A stretch of DNA of 39,386 bases, from the NCBI GenBank assembly GCA_029253585.1, contig JAQWZF010000040.1, positions 1 through 39,386 on the forward strand. Reading direction: 5' to 3'. Below are positions 17,627-27,400 of this stretch, piece after piece; positions within the stretch are counted from its first letter, which is position 1; each line of letters starts with the position of its first letter. Source of the stretch: Gammaproteobacteria bacterium. Lineage in GTDB: Bacteria; Pseudomonadota; Gammaproteobacteria; Pseudomonadales; Pseudohongiellaceae. The notes under the pieces were generated by a model. That model was not told where the DNA came from, made no database searches, and saw only the letters and a list, made by a program, of their open reading frames with translations. Both the position numbers and the translations under genes were made by a program.

Positions 17627-17713
17627 GAGGATTTTCAGTACACTGTGTGACCAATTTACTAATTGGATCAATAAGTTAAAAATGCGAAAACAGAGTGTGC
17701 TAAGAAGTGTGCT
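17627..17713 (-). repeat. Repeat copy F, tRNA anticodon-arm remnant plus tail
   Basis: GAGGATTTTCAGT (17627-17639) is identical to the anticodon-arm part of tRNA-Phe. It is followed by a tail with the hairpin CCAATT-TACT-AATTGG (17651-17666) and the direct repeat GTGTGCT-AAGAA-GTGTGCT. The last 30 or so tail bases are identical to copy D. The hairpin module is missing or unrecognisable. No other feature is seen between 17494 and 17860 apart from possible promoter sequence. Confidence 0.7.
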
Positions 17714-17860
17714 AAAAATTTCGGCACTTGTTAGTCTAAAGCTACTCTATTAATATTCTGACCCTATTTAACTCTCTATTTAATCGAAAGAGGCGCTGGG
17801 TATTGAACCAAAGCGTATCTTTTTACGACTTATCTGTATTCTATAAAGCTCAACTTGTAT

Positions 17861-18868
17861 ATGGGAGTCCTATCTTTGCGCATACTAATTTTTTCCTTAC
17901 TCTGTATTGTATTGTCACCTCTCTTAATAGCTGGTGTGATTATTTATACCTGGCGCGTGCGGCGTATCAGCGTACGTCAGAACATATCAGGCACTGCCAA
18001 CGAACCGCTCGGCGGTCGACTTGGAATGCACGTAGCAGGGACCCGAATAGATGAGGCTGCCTATAGGCTCGCTGGTCATCTTCCTTCCTACACCAAATTG
18101 TCGAGGTTTTTGCTCTTAGATGTCCTTGGGTTCGCCAGCAAAATAAGCGGCTTTAAAGGTGGATTCTTTGCTTACCCAGGTGAGCGACCATCCAAATTAA
18201 TGTCTATGATGTCACATCGGACAGATTTTTTTGATCGCTCGATAAGGGATTCATTGAGCAGGAACGAGAATTCGCCAAAACAGTTTGTGGTGTTAGGCGC
18301 TGGTTACGATACGCGCTGCTATGACTTGGACTTGCCAAAAGATTTGGATATACAGTGCTTTGAGGTGGATATGGCGCCGACGCTAAACGCTAAGAGAAAG
18401 GCTTTGGAGCTAGCTGGCATTCCTCATGATCACGTTATTTTTGTCGAAACTGATTTTAATCAAGGAACTTGGATGGAGACCCTTCTCGCTTCCGGCTTTA
18501 ATCCGAACCTCACCACTTACATCCTGTGGGAAGGCGTCACCATGTATCTTGTTGAAAAAGCGGTACGGGACACCTTAAGTCTTGTTTCTACTCTACCTAG
18601 GGGAAGTGCAGTGGGTGTTGACTTTTTCTCTGAGGATATGCTGAAGGGTAATGGCCCATACGAAAAAATGAGTAAGGCTATGCACAGGGCGATCAGGTAT
18701 TACAGCGAAAGTCTAATATTCGGAGTACCGACTGGCGAACAGTTATCAGCCGGGGTGGAAAGCTTGGCTCGGGATTCAGGCCTAACGCTTTCTCGATTCG
18801 AACACACAGGGTCCAAAGAAGACAAATTACCTCCCTGGTACTTCTTTGCCCATATTGATAACTTGTAA
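17861..18868 (+). CDS. LCMT-family SAM-dependent methyltransferase, membrane-anchored
   Basis: The roughly 335-residue protein has one N-terminal membrane segment (ILIFSLLCIVLSPLLIAGVI, about residues 8-27). The catalytic domain follows, with AGTRIDEAAYR near residue 59 and SHRTDFFDRSI near 118. The family's SAM-binding motif is QFVVLGAGYDTRCYDL (141-156), and ILWEGVTMYL lies near 219. These are hallmarks of the leucine carboxyl methyltransferase-like group (PPM1/TIGR00027), of which bacterial members methylate unknown small molecules or lipids. The ATG at 17861 is used; a TTG at 17855 is also possible. It is a single-gene cargo between repeats F and G. Confidence 0.83.
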   Translation: MGVLSLRILIFSLLCIVLSPLLIAGVIIYTWRVRRISVRQNISGTANEPLGGRLGMHVAGTRIDEAAYRLAGHLPSYTKLSRFLLLDVLGFASKISGFKGGFFAYPGERPSKLMSMMSHRTDFFDRSIRDSLSRNENSPKQFVVLGAGYDTRCYDLDLPKDLDIQCFEVDMAPTLNAKRKALELAGIPHDHVIFVETDFNQGTWMETLLASGFNPNLTTYILWEGVTMYLVEKAVRDTLSLVSTLPRGSAVGVDFFSEDMLKGNGPYEKMSKAMHRAIRYYSESLIFGVPTGEQLSAGVESLARDSGLTLSRFEHTGSKEDKLPPWYFFAHIDNL

Positions 18869-18878
18869 TTGGATAAGA

Positions 18879-18896
18879 GGGGGCAGATTTATTTTT
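18879..18896 (+). repeat. GGGGGCAGATTTATTTTT motif copy
   Basis: This motif lies just after the methyltransferase stop. A close match (GGGACAGATTTATTTT) is at 28063-28078, and an inverted relative is at 14553-14568. I recall similar strings as ends of dispersed REP/RAYT-type repeats in marine bacteria, but no partner transposase is present. Confidence 0.4.
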
Positions 18897-18977
18897 CCGC
18901 AAAGAGATAGCTGAGAATCAAGGGGAATCAAAGGGGGTGGAGTTCTTTGATTTTATTGTCGTTCAGGTGTGGGGCTC

Positions 18978-19200
18978 GGGACTGAAGAATCCAAACAGGC
19001 TTAGGCCTGTTTGCCCCCTGCGGGCTTCGCGCTGGCGCGCTTCGTTGCTAACTGCTTCGCAGTTGGTCGAACCAGGTTGATGGTGCTCAGGGACGGAATC
19101 GAACCATCGACACGAGGATTTTCAGTAGACGTGCCCACCAATTTTACAATTGAATCAATGAGTTAAAGCAGCGAGATCCGAGTGTGCTAAAAAGTGTGCT
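18978..19200 (-). repeat. Repeat copy G, best-preserved junction
   Basis: This complete copy dominates the 560-base gap between 18868 and 19429. The hairpin module has AAACAGGC 18993-19000, loop TTAG and GCCTGTTT 19005-19012. It then runs through CCCCTGCGGGCTTCGCG, a small hairpin AACTGC-TTC-GCAGTT (19050-19064) and TCGAACCAGGTTGA. A 46-base tRNA-Phe 3' half follows, then a tail ending GTGTGCT-AAAAA-GTGTGCT (19182-19200). From 19201 to 19428 I see only weak coding signal. Confidence 0.8.
19081..19126 (-). pseudogene. tRNA-Phe 3'-half fragment
   Basis: On the minus strand this is the tRNA-Phe sequence from the anticodon loop through the variable loop, T-arm, acceptor 3' strand and CCA. It matches the intact gene at 28344-28389 in 43 of 46 positions. 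Similarity stops just after the seven-base anticodon loop, with unrelated sequence beyond. It is a recombination remnant, not a functional tRNA. Confidence 0.9.
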
Positions 19201-19428
19201 ATGAAATTCTTCCAATTCAGCCTTCATCGTGTCGGAAAATCGATTCGTTTATCCTTAGTTAGTCTCTGTAAGGCGTTTAAGTATGTGCCTCAGCGACGGG
19301 TTTTGAACGGTTTAACGTATAAGATTATTAAAGAAACGTCACATCGAATTGAGCTATCAAATAGAAAATACTTAGTTCTGAGATTATGTAGTGTGTCTCT
19401 TTCATTTCTAAAGTAAGGAGTAATAAAG

Positions 19429-20367
19429 TTGAAGAATTTCAAGGTGAATTTAAGTCAACTTATGTTTCTAATAGGGACAATGCTCGTTGTTGATAATGTC
19501 ATTGCCCAGGATAGCGAGCCAGTGATTCAAGCAAATACGACGCTCAAATTGACCGATAGTGTCTATGTAATACCAGACAATTTCGTCAGGTTGGTTCCGA
19601 ATGTAGGAATTGTTGTTGGAGAAGAGGCAACTCTGATTATCGATACAGGCCTAGGGCCGCGTAATGGCGCTACCGTATTGGAAGAAGCTAGGCGCGTCAG
19701 CAATAATAGTACGCTCTATGTTGTCGCTACCCATTTTCATCCCGAACATACTCTGGGCGTAGAGGGTTTGGGCCCAGAAGTGATATTCATCGCCCCGAAT
19801 ATTCAAGCTGAAGAAATGAAAAATGGTGACCGCTTAAAGAATCAATTCGCCAGGCGTTCAACTGTTGCCGCTGAACTTCTTCGAAATGTTAGCTATCCGA
19901 CGCCAGACATATTCTTTGACAATGATTATGTATTGGATCTAGGTGGGCTAACTGTAAGGCTGATTCAAACTGGACCGTTGCATACAAGGGGCGACACACT
20001 GATTCTGATCGAAGAAGAATCTGTGCTCTTTTCAGGTGATGTTCTTATGCAAGGAGTTTTTCCTTCTTTTGATGCAGAGAATAGTTCGTATGCTAATTGG
20101 TTACTAGCGCTTGACGAGATTAGTGTTCTCAACCCAGAAATTATCGTAGGCGCTCACGGCGGTGTAGGTGAAAAGACCTTAATATCGGATTGGAAACAAT
20201 TACTGACTAGTGTGGCTGAATCAGTCGGCCAGCTCAAAGCTGAAGGACTCTCTCAATCTCAGGCTTCACGAAGGTTGTTGGATGAAATTAGCGGAAAATA
20301 TCCGCAATGGAGAAGTGATGCTCGACGTATAAATGCTGCCGTGCAGGTGGTATATCGAGAGCATTAA
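19429..20367 (+). CDS. Periplasmic metallo-beta-lactamase-fold hydrolase with HxHxEH site
   Basis: The 312-residue protein has a signal peptide (LMFLIGTMLVVDNVIAQ, about residues 11-27) and an MBL fold. The usual HxHxDH reads HFHPEH at residues 102-107, with Glu replacing Asp. Later ligands are His in GPLHTRGDT near 184, Asp in LFSGDVLMQ near 204 and His in VGAHGG near 242. The change may alter the second metal site. The start is a TTG with a strong AGGAG eight bases upstream; no ATG gives a better signal peptide. It opens the largest package, next to the tRNA, and converges on the SGNH hydrolase gene. Confidence 0.82.
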   Translation: MKNFKVNLSQLMFLIGTMLVVDNVIAQDSEPVIQANTTLKLTDSVYVIPDNFVRLVPNVGIVVGEEATLIIDTGLGPRNGATVLEEARRVSNNSTLYVVATHFHPEHTLGVEGLGPEVIFIAPNIQAEEMKNGDRLKNQFARRSTVAAELLRNVSYPTPDIFFDNDYVLDLGGLTVRLIQTGPLHTRGDTLILIEEESVLFSGDVLMQGVFPSFDAENSSYANWLLALDEISVLNPEIIVGAHGGVGEKTLISDWKQLLTSVAESVGQLKAEGLSQSQASRRLLDEISGKYPQWRSDARRINAAVQVVYREH

Positions 20368-20520
20368 AAAAGAGAATAAAAGAGGGGGGCAGAGTAGAAG
20401 ATTGGTTCTCCGCAAGCGGTAAGGCCGAGTAGTGCCAGGCAGAGGAATAGATTTCTGAACTTCGCTTGCTTAATTTTTTTGCATTTTTTGAATCCGGTTT
20501 TATTGATTGATCCCTTTGCT

Positions 20521-21318
20521 TTAGGGAAGAAAGCCAACACTCCGCATCGGCGAGCGCAACGCCTCTTCCCATTTAGCATATCCCAGTTCGTTAGGGTGCA
20601 ACAGATCTGGGAATTCTTCCGGCTTGGCATCGCCTTCACCGTTGTCGAACAGGGTAAAGGTGTCTAGTCTCACTAATTGCGGGTATTCGGGGACTAACTC
20701 TAGATAGAGCGCGTTCACCTGTTGTATTTGTTCAGTGGGTCGCCGCATAGTCTCAGAGCTGGGAAATACATCGCAGAAGATGATGGGTAGTTCGGGGTCG
20801 AAAGCGGTTAGCGCATCGAGAACTAATTTGACATTGCCGGCGATAACATCGGGTGTTGCGTTCTCCTCGAGATCGTTGGTGCCGATTAATAATACAAGCC
20901 CGCTGGGATTAAGCGCGAAGACGTCTTCTTCTAATCGAATCAATACCCCTCGAGTAGTATCACCGCTGATGCCGCGATTGGCCACTTTCATGCCTGGGAA
21001 GGCGGCGGGCAACCCTTCTCCCCAGCCCTGAATTATGGAGTCGCCTAGAAACACGACCGCGCCCTGGTCCTCGGTGACTGATTCCGCCCAAGTCGAGCGA
21101 CGGCTTTCCCAGAGGTTTTGAAACCACTCGTAGCGACGAATCGGTCCTGCTCCGGGTAAGCCTTCGTTTGTTGCTGGAATCGCAAACGGCGAAGCAGTTT
21201 CTGCAGAATAACTTGCAGCACTGGGCAGCAGCAAAACCACAAGCAAAGAAAAACAAGCTAATGTTCTTCTTGAATTATGCGATAGCACGGGGTGTATCCC
21301 GATCTTTTCAATACTCAT
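20521..21318 (-). CDS. Secreted SGNH/GDSL-type hydrolase
   Basis: The 265-residue protein has a signal peptide (about residues 18-40). All four SGNH blocks are present: GDSIIQGW near residue 92 (Ser nucleophile), NRGISGDTT near 115, LIGTNDLEE near 143 and LHPNELGY near 245 (catalytic His). Such enzymes act as esterases, often deacetylating carbohydrates or lipids. A GAGGAA ribosome site precedes the ATG. It is the last gene of a four-gene minus-strand cluster with Planctomycete-type cytochrome and DUF1501/1549/1553 proteins, 31 bases after its neighbour, so it probably belongs to the same pathway. Confidence 0.86.
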   Translation of the reverse strand: MSIEKIGIHPVLSHNSRRTLACFSLLVVLLLPSAASYSAETASPFAIPATNEGLPGAGPIRRYEWFQNLWESRRSTWAESVTEDQGAVVFLGDSIIQGWGEGLPAAFPGMKVANRGISGDTTRGVLIRLEEDVFALNPSGLVLLIGTNDLEENATPDVIAGNVKLVLDALTAFDPELPIIFCDVFPSSETMRRPTEQIQQVNALYLELVPEYPQLVRLDTFTLFDNGEGDAKPEEFPDLLHPNELGYAKWEEALRSPMRSVGFLP

Positions 21319-21349
21319 TTTGCAGGATTCCTCATTTTATCGAGACTCG

Positions 21350-22867
21350 CTATATCGACAATAGTATCTGGCAGCGGGGCAGGGCGCTCGCTAAGCTTTC
21401 GATCTTGTGTGCTGAGATCCCTGTTTCACCGATATAAAGATTACGCAGGGATCGAATCTGGGCGAGGTGCTCGGTCGCCTCATCATCGAGGGGAGTAGAA
21501 TAAAGATTCAGTGAGCGTAGCTCTAATTCGGTCAAGAACTTGAGTTCCCCAACGGCGAGGCTGGCATTATCTAGCACTAAGCGGTCGAGGTAAGTAAAGT
21601 CGGCGATGGCCGCAAAATCTCCGGCTTCGAATTGCGCCTCGCCTATATCCAAGCTACGAATATAGGCAGAAATCGGCATAAGCGCCTGCAATATTTCGCC
21701 ATCGAACGGCCGCGTAATATTCAAGCTTTCGACGCGTAAACCGTCACTAGGGTTCTGCGATAAGGGATATACATCCAGGCCGAAATCGGACTTTAAAGAC
21801 TCGGCGTAAGCTGCAATAGCCTCTGGGTCGTAAGCGACGCCTGTCGGCGACAAGTCGCTGGAAAGATCCATTAGATCATCGACAATATTGGCGATTTGCT
21901 GGGGAAATTCTTCCGTCTCTAAATCGTTTATTGCGCGATCAGTGGGTGTGCCCAGATCGATCCACCAAGCGAGCAAGGCTATTTCAGATTCAGCCAGGGG
22001 CGTGTTCTCCGCAGGGGGCATTATGTCGTCATCGCTGTTGTCCAGCACAACCCGGCGGTAAATGCCGCTGCGTTCATGGTCTCCCGGCTCGATCGCCGCT
22101 TCATCACTTTTACCGCCTTGTAATAGGCTCGCATAAGAGCTCATGCTGAACTTACCCTTGTACTTCTGGTCGTTATGACAGCTATGGCAACTTTCTTTTA
22201 GGATCGGTTCTATGATTGCTGCATAGATCTCCGCATCGTAGTCGATGGCTAACGCTTCCTGGGTGGGAATATTCAAAGCCTGTTTGATGCTGTTTGGTAG
22301 TCTGGCAGTAAGATATCCCTCTCCTTGCACCAAGCTGCCGCCTAGATGCCCGCCTAGAGTTACAGTGACTAAAGAGGCGGCAAGCATCACCGGGTAAGCT
22401 TGTTTTGCTAGTAATGGGGTAGGGCCTGATTCTCGCAACTCTCTCGCCAATAGAGCGATGATGGCGAAGCAGGCGGTGGCGATGCCAAACCACATATGAG
22501 CAGTAACGGTTGAACCAGCATAGGCGTCGGCGACGGCCAAGCTAAATCCCAGGGTGGCCGCTACTACAGCCGAAAGGGCCGCTAACAGCAAGACAATGCC
22601 GGCAACTGCTCGGATATTATCTAACTTCCACTTCCAGGCCACTATTTCCAGCAAGGGGACTAGTAACAGCCAAGCTATGGGGAGGTGCAAAACTACGATA
22701 TGGAAGCGACCAAAGAAAGCTAGTAATGCGGGTCCTTCCTCACCATCAAGTTCTGCAGTTAAAGGTAGTAGACAAAGAAAGGCAATGACTGCCATGGCGG
22801 CAAAGACAAACGCTCGATGCCGAGTAGGTAAATTCTTAAAACTGTTGTGGACATTCGATGACGGCAT
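21350..22867 (-). CDS. Membrane protein with c-type cytochrome domain and LRR-like C-terminus
   Basis: The 505-residue protein has about four to five N-terminal membrane segments (residues 20-185), with LGGHLGGSLVQGEGYL, a DUF2231-like arrangement. A Planctomycete-type cytochrome c domain follows, with CHSCH at 227-231 and MPPAENTPLAESEIALLAWW near 275. The C-terminal 150 residues show leucine-rich repeat-like spacing (FTYLDRLVLDNASLAVGELK, ELRSLNLYSTPL). It probably anchors haem-based electron transfer in the membrane for the neighbouring enzymes. This architecture is frequent in Planctomycetes and Verrucomicrobia. Confidence 0.83.
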   Translation of the reverse strand: MPSSNVHNSFKNLPTRHRAFVFAAMAVIAFLCLLPLTAELDGEEGPALLAFFGRFHIVVLHLPIAWLLLVPLLEIVAWKWKLDNIRAVAGIVLLLAALSAVVAATLGFSLAVADAYAGSTVTAHMWFGIATACFAIIALLARELRESGPTPLLAKQAYPVMLAASLVTVTLGGHLGGSLVQGEGYLTARLPNSIKQALNIPTQEALAIDYDAEIYAAIIEPILKESCHSCHNDQKYKGKFSMSSYASLLQGGKSDEAAIEPGDHERSGIYRRVVLDNSDDDIMPPAENTPLAESEIALLAWWIDLGTPTDRAINDLETEEFPQQIANIVDDLMDLSSDLSPTGVAYDPEAIAAYAESLKSDFGLDVYPLSQNPSDGLRVESLNITRPFDGEILQALMPISAYIRSLDIGEAQFEAGDFAAIADFTYLDRLVLDNASLAVGELKFLTELELRSLNLYSTPLDDEATEHLAQIRSLRNLYIGETGISAHKIESLASALPRCQILLSI

Positions 22868-22880
22868 GGGTGGATTCCGG

Positions 22881-24356
22881 CTAGGCCAAAATGCCTTTTA
22901 TTACACGGGCTTCTTCGACACCTGTGAGTCGTTGGTTCAGTCCACGAAAATCAACTGAAAATTTATTGTGATCGATACCCATCTGATGAAGTATCGTCGC
23001 ATTTAAATCGCGAATATGAACTGGGTCTTTGACGATATTGTAGGAGAAGTCATCGGTCTCGCCATAGACTGTGCCGCCTTTTATTCCTGCTCCCGCCATC
23101 CAAGTAGTGAAGCAGCGTGGGTGGTGGTCGCGGCCATAGTTATCTCGAGTCAGCGTGCCCTGGCAATAGATGGTGCGGCCGAATTCTCCCCCCCAGACTA
23201 CTAGTGTGTCCTCAAGCAGGCCGCGGGACTTTAAGTCGGTGATTAGGCCATAGCATGCCTGATCTATGTCGCGGCACTGGTTCGGTAGGTCGCCGGTTAG
23301 ATTGGCGTGCTGGTCCCAGCCGCGGTGAAAAATCTGTGTGCAACGTACGCCGCGTTCGGCAAGCCGGCGTGCCATTAAGCAATTGCGAGCAAAGGTGCCT
23401 GGCTTACGCACATCGGGACCGTATAGGTCTAATGTCGATTTGCTCTCTTTGGAAATGTCGGTTAAATCAGGCACCGAAGCCTGCATGCGAAATGCCATTT
23501 CATATTGAGAGATGCGGGAATGAATTTCCGGATCACCCACTTCTTCAAAGCTTTTTTGGTTTAAGGCTTCCAAGCCATCGAGCATGCTGCGGCGGACATC
23601 GGTGTCTACTCCCGGCGGATCGCTCAGATACAAAATAGGATCGCCGGTTGATTGAAAGGGGACGCCTTGATGATTGCTCGGTAAAAAGCCGCTACCCCAT
23701 AGGCGGGAGAATAATGCCTGTGCATCTTTTCTTCCGGTCCAGGATGAATTCAAGACGACGAAGGCGGGTAGGTTTTCATTATCGCTGCCTAGCCCGTAGC
23801 TAAGCCAAGAGCCGAGGCTCGGTCGTCCTGGTATCTGGGAACCGGTCTGGATATAGGTGATCGCAGGGTCATGATTAATGGCTTCGGTCCAGGTTGAGCG
23901 CACAAAGGCTAGATCATCAACCATTTTCGCCGTATGGGGTAGCAGCTCACTCACCCAAGCGCCAGATTCGCCATACTGTTGGAAGTCGTAAATACTCGGT
24001 GCTATAGGGAAGCGGGTTTGGCCAGACGTCATCGTCGTCAGTCGCTGACCCGCTCGAATCTCTTCCGGTAGGTCTTTGTCATACCAGACTTTCATATAAG
24101 GTTTGTAATCGAAGGTGTCGATTTGCGATGGCGCGCCCGACATAAAAAGATAGATGACCCGTTTTGCCTTGGCGGGGAAATGCGGCGCACCGAGAGCTCC
24201 TCGGCCGGCAAAGAGCCCGCTTTGAGCAGACGCGTTGTTTGCGCCGAGACCTCCGAGCATACCTAAGGCAACACCGCCGAGGCCGTTCGCCATCTTGCCG
24301 AAGAACTGCCTGCGGGTTTCGAGCTTTACGTAGTCTTTCGTCGGTTTAGATAACAT
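22881..24356 (-). CDS. DUF1501 family protein, Tat-exported
   Basis: The 491-residue protein begins with a twin-arginine region ([20 protein letters not shown], residues 13-32). It has sulfatase/alkaline-phosphatase-like motifs: [24 protein letters not shown] near residue 63, WGGEFGRT near 386 and [20 protein letters not shown] near 405. DUF1501 proteins belong to the alkaline-phosphatase-like superfamily but have no established activity. They are almost always next to a DUF1549/DUF1553 cytochrome gene, as here (47-base gap, same strand). The product is likely periplasmic. Confidence 0.9.
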   Translation of the reverse strand: MLSKPTKDYVKLETRRQFFGKMANGLGGVALGMLGGLGANNASAQSGLFAGRGALGAPHFPAKAKRVIYLFMSGAPSQIDTFDYKPYMKVWYDKDLPEEIRAGQRLTTMTSGQTRFPIAPSIYDFQQYGESGAWVSELLPHTAKMVDDLAFVRSTWTEAINHDPAITYIQTGSQIPGRPSLGSWLSYGLGSDNENLPAFVVLNSSWTGRKDAQALFSRLWGSGFLPSNHQGVPFQSTGDPILYLSDPPGVDTDVRRSMLDGLEALNQKSFEEVGDPEIHSRISQYEMAFRMQASVPDLTDISKESKSTLDLYGPDVRKPGTFARNCLMARRLAERGVRCTQIFHRGWDQHANLTGDLPNQCRDIDQACYGLITDLKSRGLLEDTLVVWGGEFGRTIYCQGTLTRDNYGRDHHPRCFTTWMAGAGIKGGTVYGETDDFSYNIVKDPVHIRDLNATILHQMGIDHNKFSVDFRGLNQRLTGVEEARVIKGILA

Positions 24357-24388
24357 TTTTGATTCTTACTGGCTGTTTAATTTATAGC

Positions 24389-24416
24389 GTTAGTGGTTAG
24401 TGGTTAGTGTTTAGTG
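24389..24416. repeat. Four tandem copies of a 7-bp unit over a stop codon
   Basis: GTTAGTG occurs three times in a row, followed by TTTAGTG. The stop codon of the DUF1553 gene (24404-24406 on the minus strand) lies inside the array, so repeat-number change would alter its C-terminus. Confidence 0.7.
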
Positions 24417-27400
24417 ATTAATTCATCCAGGCTGAGGATTTGGCTGGCGAGGATAGTCCACGTCGCCAGCTCTGTTTCGTCCAGCTGTTGATCCCAATCT
24501 GACTCGCCGACTCGCAAGAGCGCAGCTGCTGCTTCGGGGTCGTTTCGATAGCTCTCATTCACATCAGCGTAAGTATTCTCGAGTATCGCGATCATCTCTT
24601 GGTCAGGTTCACGCAGCAGGGTATTTTCTAATAGATAGGCGAAGCGGTTGCCGGTCTCGGCTAATAATACCCTTTGCGCAAGATTGCGGGCCGCCTCTAC
24701 GTACTGAGGATCGTTGAGTAAGACCAAGGCCTGCATGGGTGTATTGGTGATGCTGCGGCGTACGGCATGGCTCTGCCGGCTGGCCGCGTCGAATACTGCC
24801 ATGGATGGCGGCGCTGCGGTACGCTTCTGAAAGGTGTAGAGACTCTTGCGATAAAGATCTTCACCGTGGTCCTGAGAGAATTGCACGGTGTTGCTGGTGG
24901 AATAGCCGACCGCCCGCCAAATACCATCTGGCTGATAAGGCTTAACCGGAGGGCCGCCAACTCTGTTGACCAATAATCCGCTGAGCTGTAAGGCTTGATC
25001 TCGAATAACTTCGGCATCCAAACGATAGCGAGGGCCACGGGCCAGCAGACGATTATTCGGGTCAACTTCCCTAAGCTGTTCGGAAACGATGGACTCCTGC
25101 CTATAGGTTGCAGACATTACCATGAGTTTAAAAAGTTGTTTGATATCCCAATCGCTCTCGATGAACTCGGTGGCTAACCAGTCCAGCAACTCTGGATGAC
25201 TGGGAGGTGAGCCCTGGGAGCCAAAATCTTCCGCTGTCTCAACCAGTCCGGTGCCGAATAATTCCTGCCAAAAACGATTTACCGTAACCCGTGCTGTTAA
25301 AGGGTGAGCTGGATCGACCAGCCAGTTTGCCAAGGCCAAGCGGTCGGCTATCTGCTCTGTCGGCAAGCTAGAAAATACTGAAGGAACCCCGGCCGCTACC
25401 TTCTCACCAGGTTGGTCGTACTCACCGCGATTAAGGATATAGGCTTCGGCTATGGAGTCTGCTTTTTCTTCCATGATGAGGGTGATGGTCGAGCGTCGAT
25501 CGATAATTGCCAATTCGCCGCGCAGCTTTCTCGATTGCGACAGTATGTCGACCCCCGCCTCGGCAATTTGACTGAAATAATAGTCCTCGCGTAAATTGCT
25601 GCTAGCAGTTTCAGCTTTTCGTAGTTGCGGAGCGCGATAGAGCTGACGGATGTCTTCATTAGTGATGATGTTATTGAAAATGCGAATATCCCTGAGTGCG
25701 AGATATTTTGCATCCGCTATGGGGGCAATTTCATCGGCGCTAGATTCTTCCGCCGAGGCATCGTTAGATTGTTGGTCGGCTTGTTCTTGTTCGACGCGTG
25801 CGCGTTCCACATCGGCAGCATTCTGCCCACCTATGACCAAGCCCCGTGGTACAGCTTCAGCAGCATTAAAATCCGAAACGCCGAAGCCAGCCGAGATAGA
25901 AGTCATCTCCACCAATTCGCCATTGATATAGGTTGCAAGTCCGCCAGGTGCTCCCGAACCATTGTAGATCAGGCTGACATGTTGCCAGCTTTCTCGCTTG
26001 AGTGGCTGCTTCGTGTAAGCATAGAAGGACGTATCCGCATCGCCGCGAAGATTGAACAGCACGCTGCCGGCTCCAGTGGTCGACACCTTCCAACCGATAT
26101 CAGCATTAGTGTTATCGAACCTGCCGATGATTGGATTAACGGCGCGAGTTTCGGCGGGGAGACGCATCCAGAAGCTGACAGAAAAGCGATCATTTAAATT
26201 GAAGTCGGCAATTTCTGGCAGCTCGATGCGCGTGTCATTAGTAATGGCTAAGGCGGCACCTTCTGTGTCGTCTGACCACTGATGATCACCTTCGATGAGG
26301 CCGCGCCAGGTGCCCGATACACTTTCGCCGGTAAGCTTTACACCATTGCCTTCGCTTAGTGTGGCACTAAACTCTAAGACGCTAGTTGCCACCGGTATGG
26401 CCGGATCGATAAGGCCATCGGTCGCCGACCAATCCTCAAATTGCTGGCTAGCTTCTGTTCGTTGAGCCTCGAATCTTGCCTGCAGTGTTGCGAGCTCAGT
26501 CTGAATCTCAGCTTTGCGTTGAGCGTCTTGCTTAGCAGGCACCAAGAGATAGGGTGGTGAATCGCTACGATTACCATCCATCGCCGGTTGAGTGGTATTG
26601 CGGAAAAAGGCGGCGAACTGATAAAACTCGCTCTGTTTTAAGGGATCGAACTTGTGATCATGACAGCGGGCGCAACCGAGGGTGAGTCCCATCCACACTG
26701 TGGATGTTGTTTCGGTACGATCGCCCGCATAAATTGCCAAATACTCTTCGTCTATCGCTCCGCCTTCGCTGGTGGTTGCATTGGAGCGATTAAAGCCGGT
26801 GGCAACCAATTGTTCTGTTGTCGGGTTCTCTAACAGGTCACCGGCTAACTGTTCGACGGTAAATTGATCAAAGGGCATATTGCTGTTAAAAGCATCGACA
26901 ACCCAATCTCTGTACGGCCAAATCGAGCGATAGTTATCCAGATGAAGTCCGTGAGTATCGGCATAGCGGGCCGCATCTAGCCAATAATGCGCTCGGTGCT
27001 CACCGAAGTCTTGCGTCGCCAGCAATTGATCTACTAAGTTTTCGTAGGCTTGTTCGGAAGTATCTGCAACAAAGGCTTCTACTGTCGCAAGAGTGGGCGG
27101 TAAGCCGGTTAAATCGAGAGCGAGGCGTCGCGCCATAGTGCGTTTGTCAGCCTGTGGCGATGGTTCTAGATCTGCTTCGGCGAGCTTTCTCGCTATAAAA
27201 GCGTCGATAGCATTCTGCGTCCAGCCCGAAATTGCAATGCTGGGGGCGGCGCGCTTTTTAATTGGCTCGAAAGACCAGTGTTGCTGCCATTCGGCGCCTT
27301 CGGCAATCCACTGTCTTAATAAGTCGATCTCGGCTGTGCTTAATGACTTGTTCGACTCCGCCAAGGGCATACGTTCTTCGGCATCATTATGAATAATGCG

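Noticed and set aside
19201..19416. 71-residue ORF starting right at the end of the repeat G tail
   Set aside because: The ATG abuts the repeat with no ribosome site, the composition is basic with no family signature, and similar starts after other tails do not give a related protein.
20364..20639. 91- and 94-residue minus-strand ORFs at the SGNH hydrolase 3' end
   Set aside because: They are in other frames over the end of a well-supported gene; one has a lipobox-like string but no other support.
25625..26197. 190-residue plus-strand ORF opposite the DUF1549/DUF1553 gene
   Set aside because: It is wholly antisense to a strongly supported multidomain gene, with no recognisable motif; the same applies to the other antisense frames in 24.7-27.6 kb.
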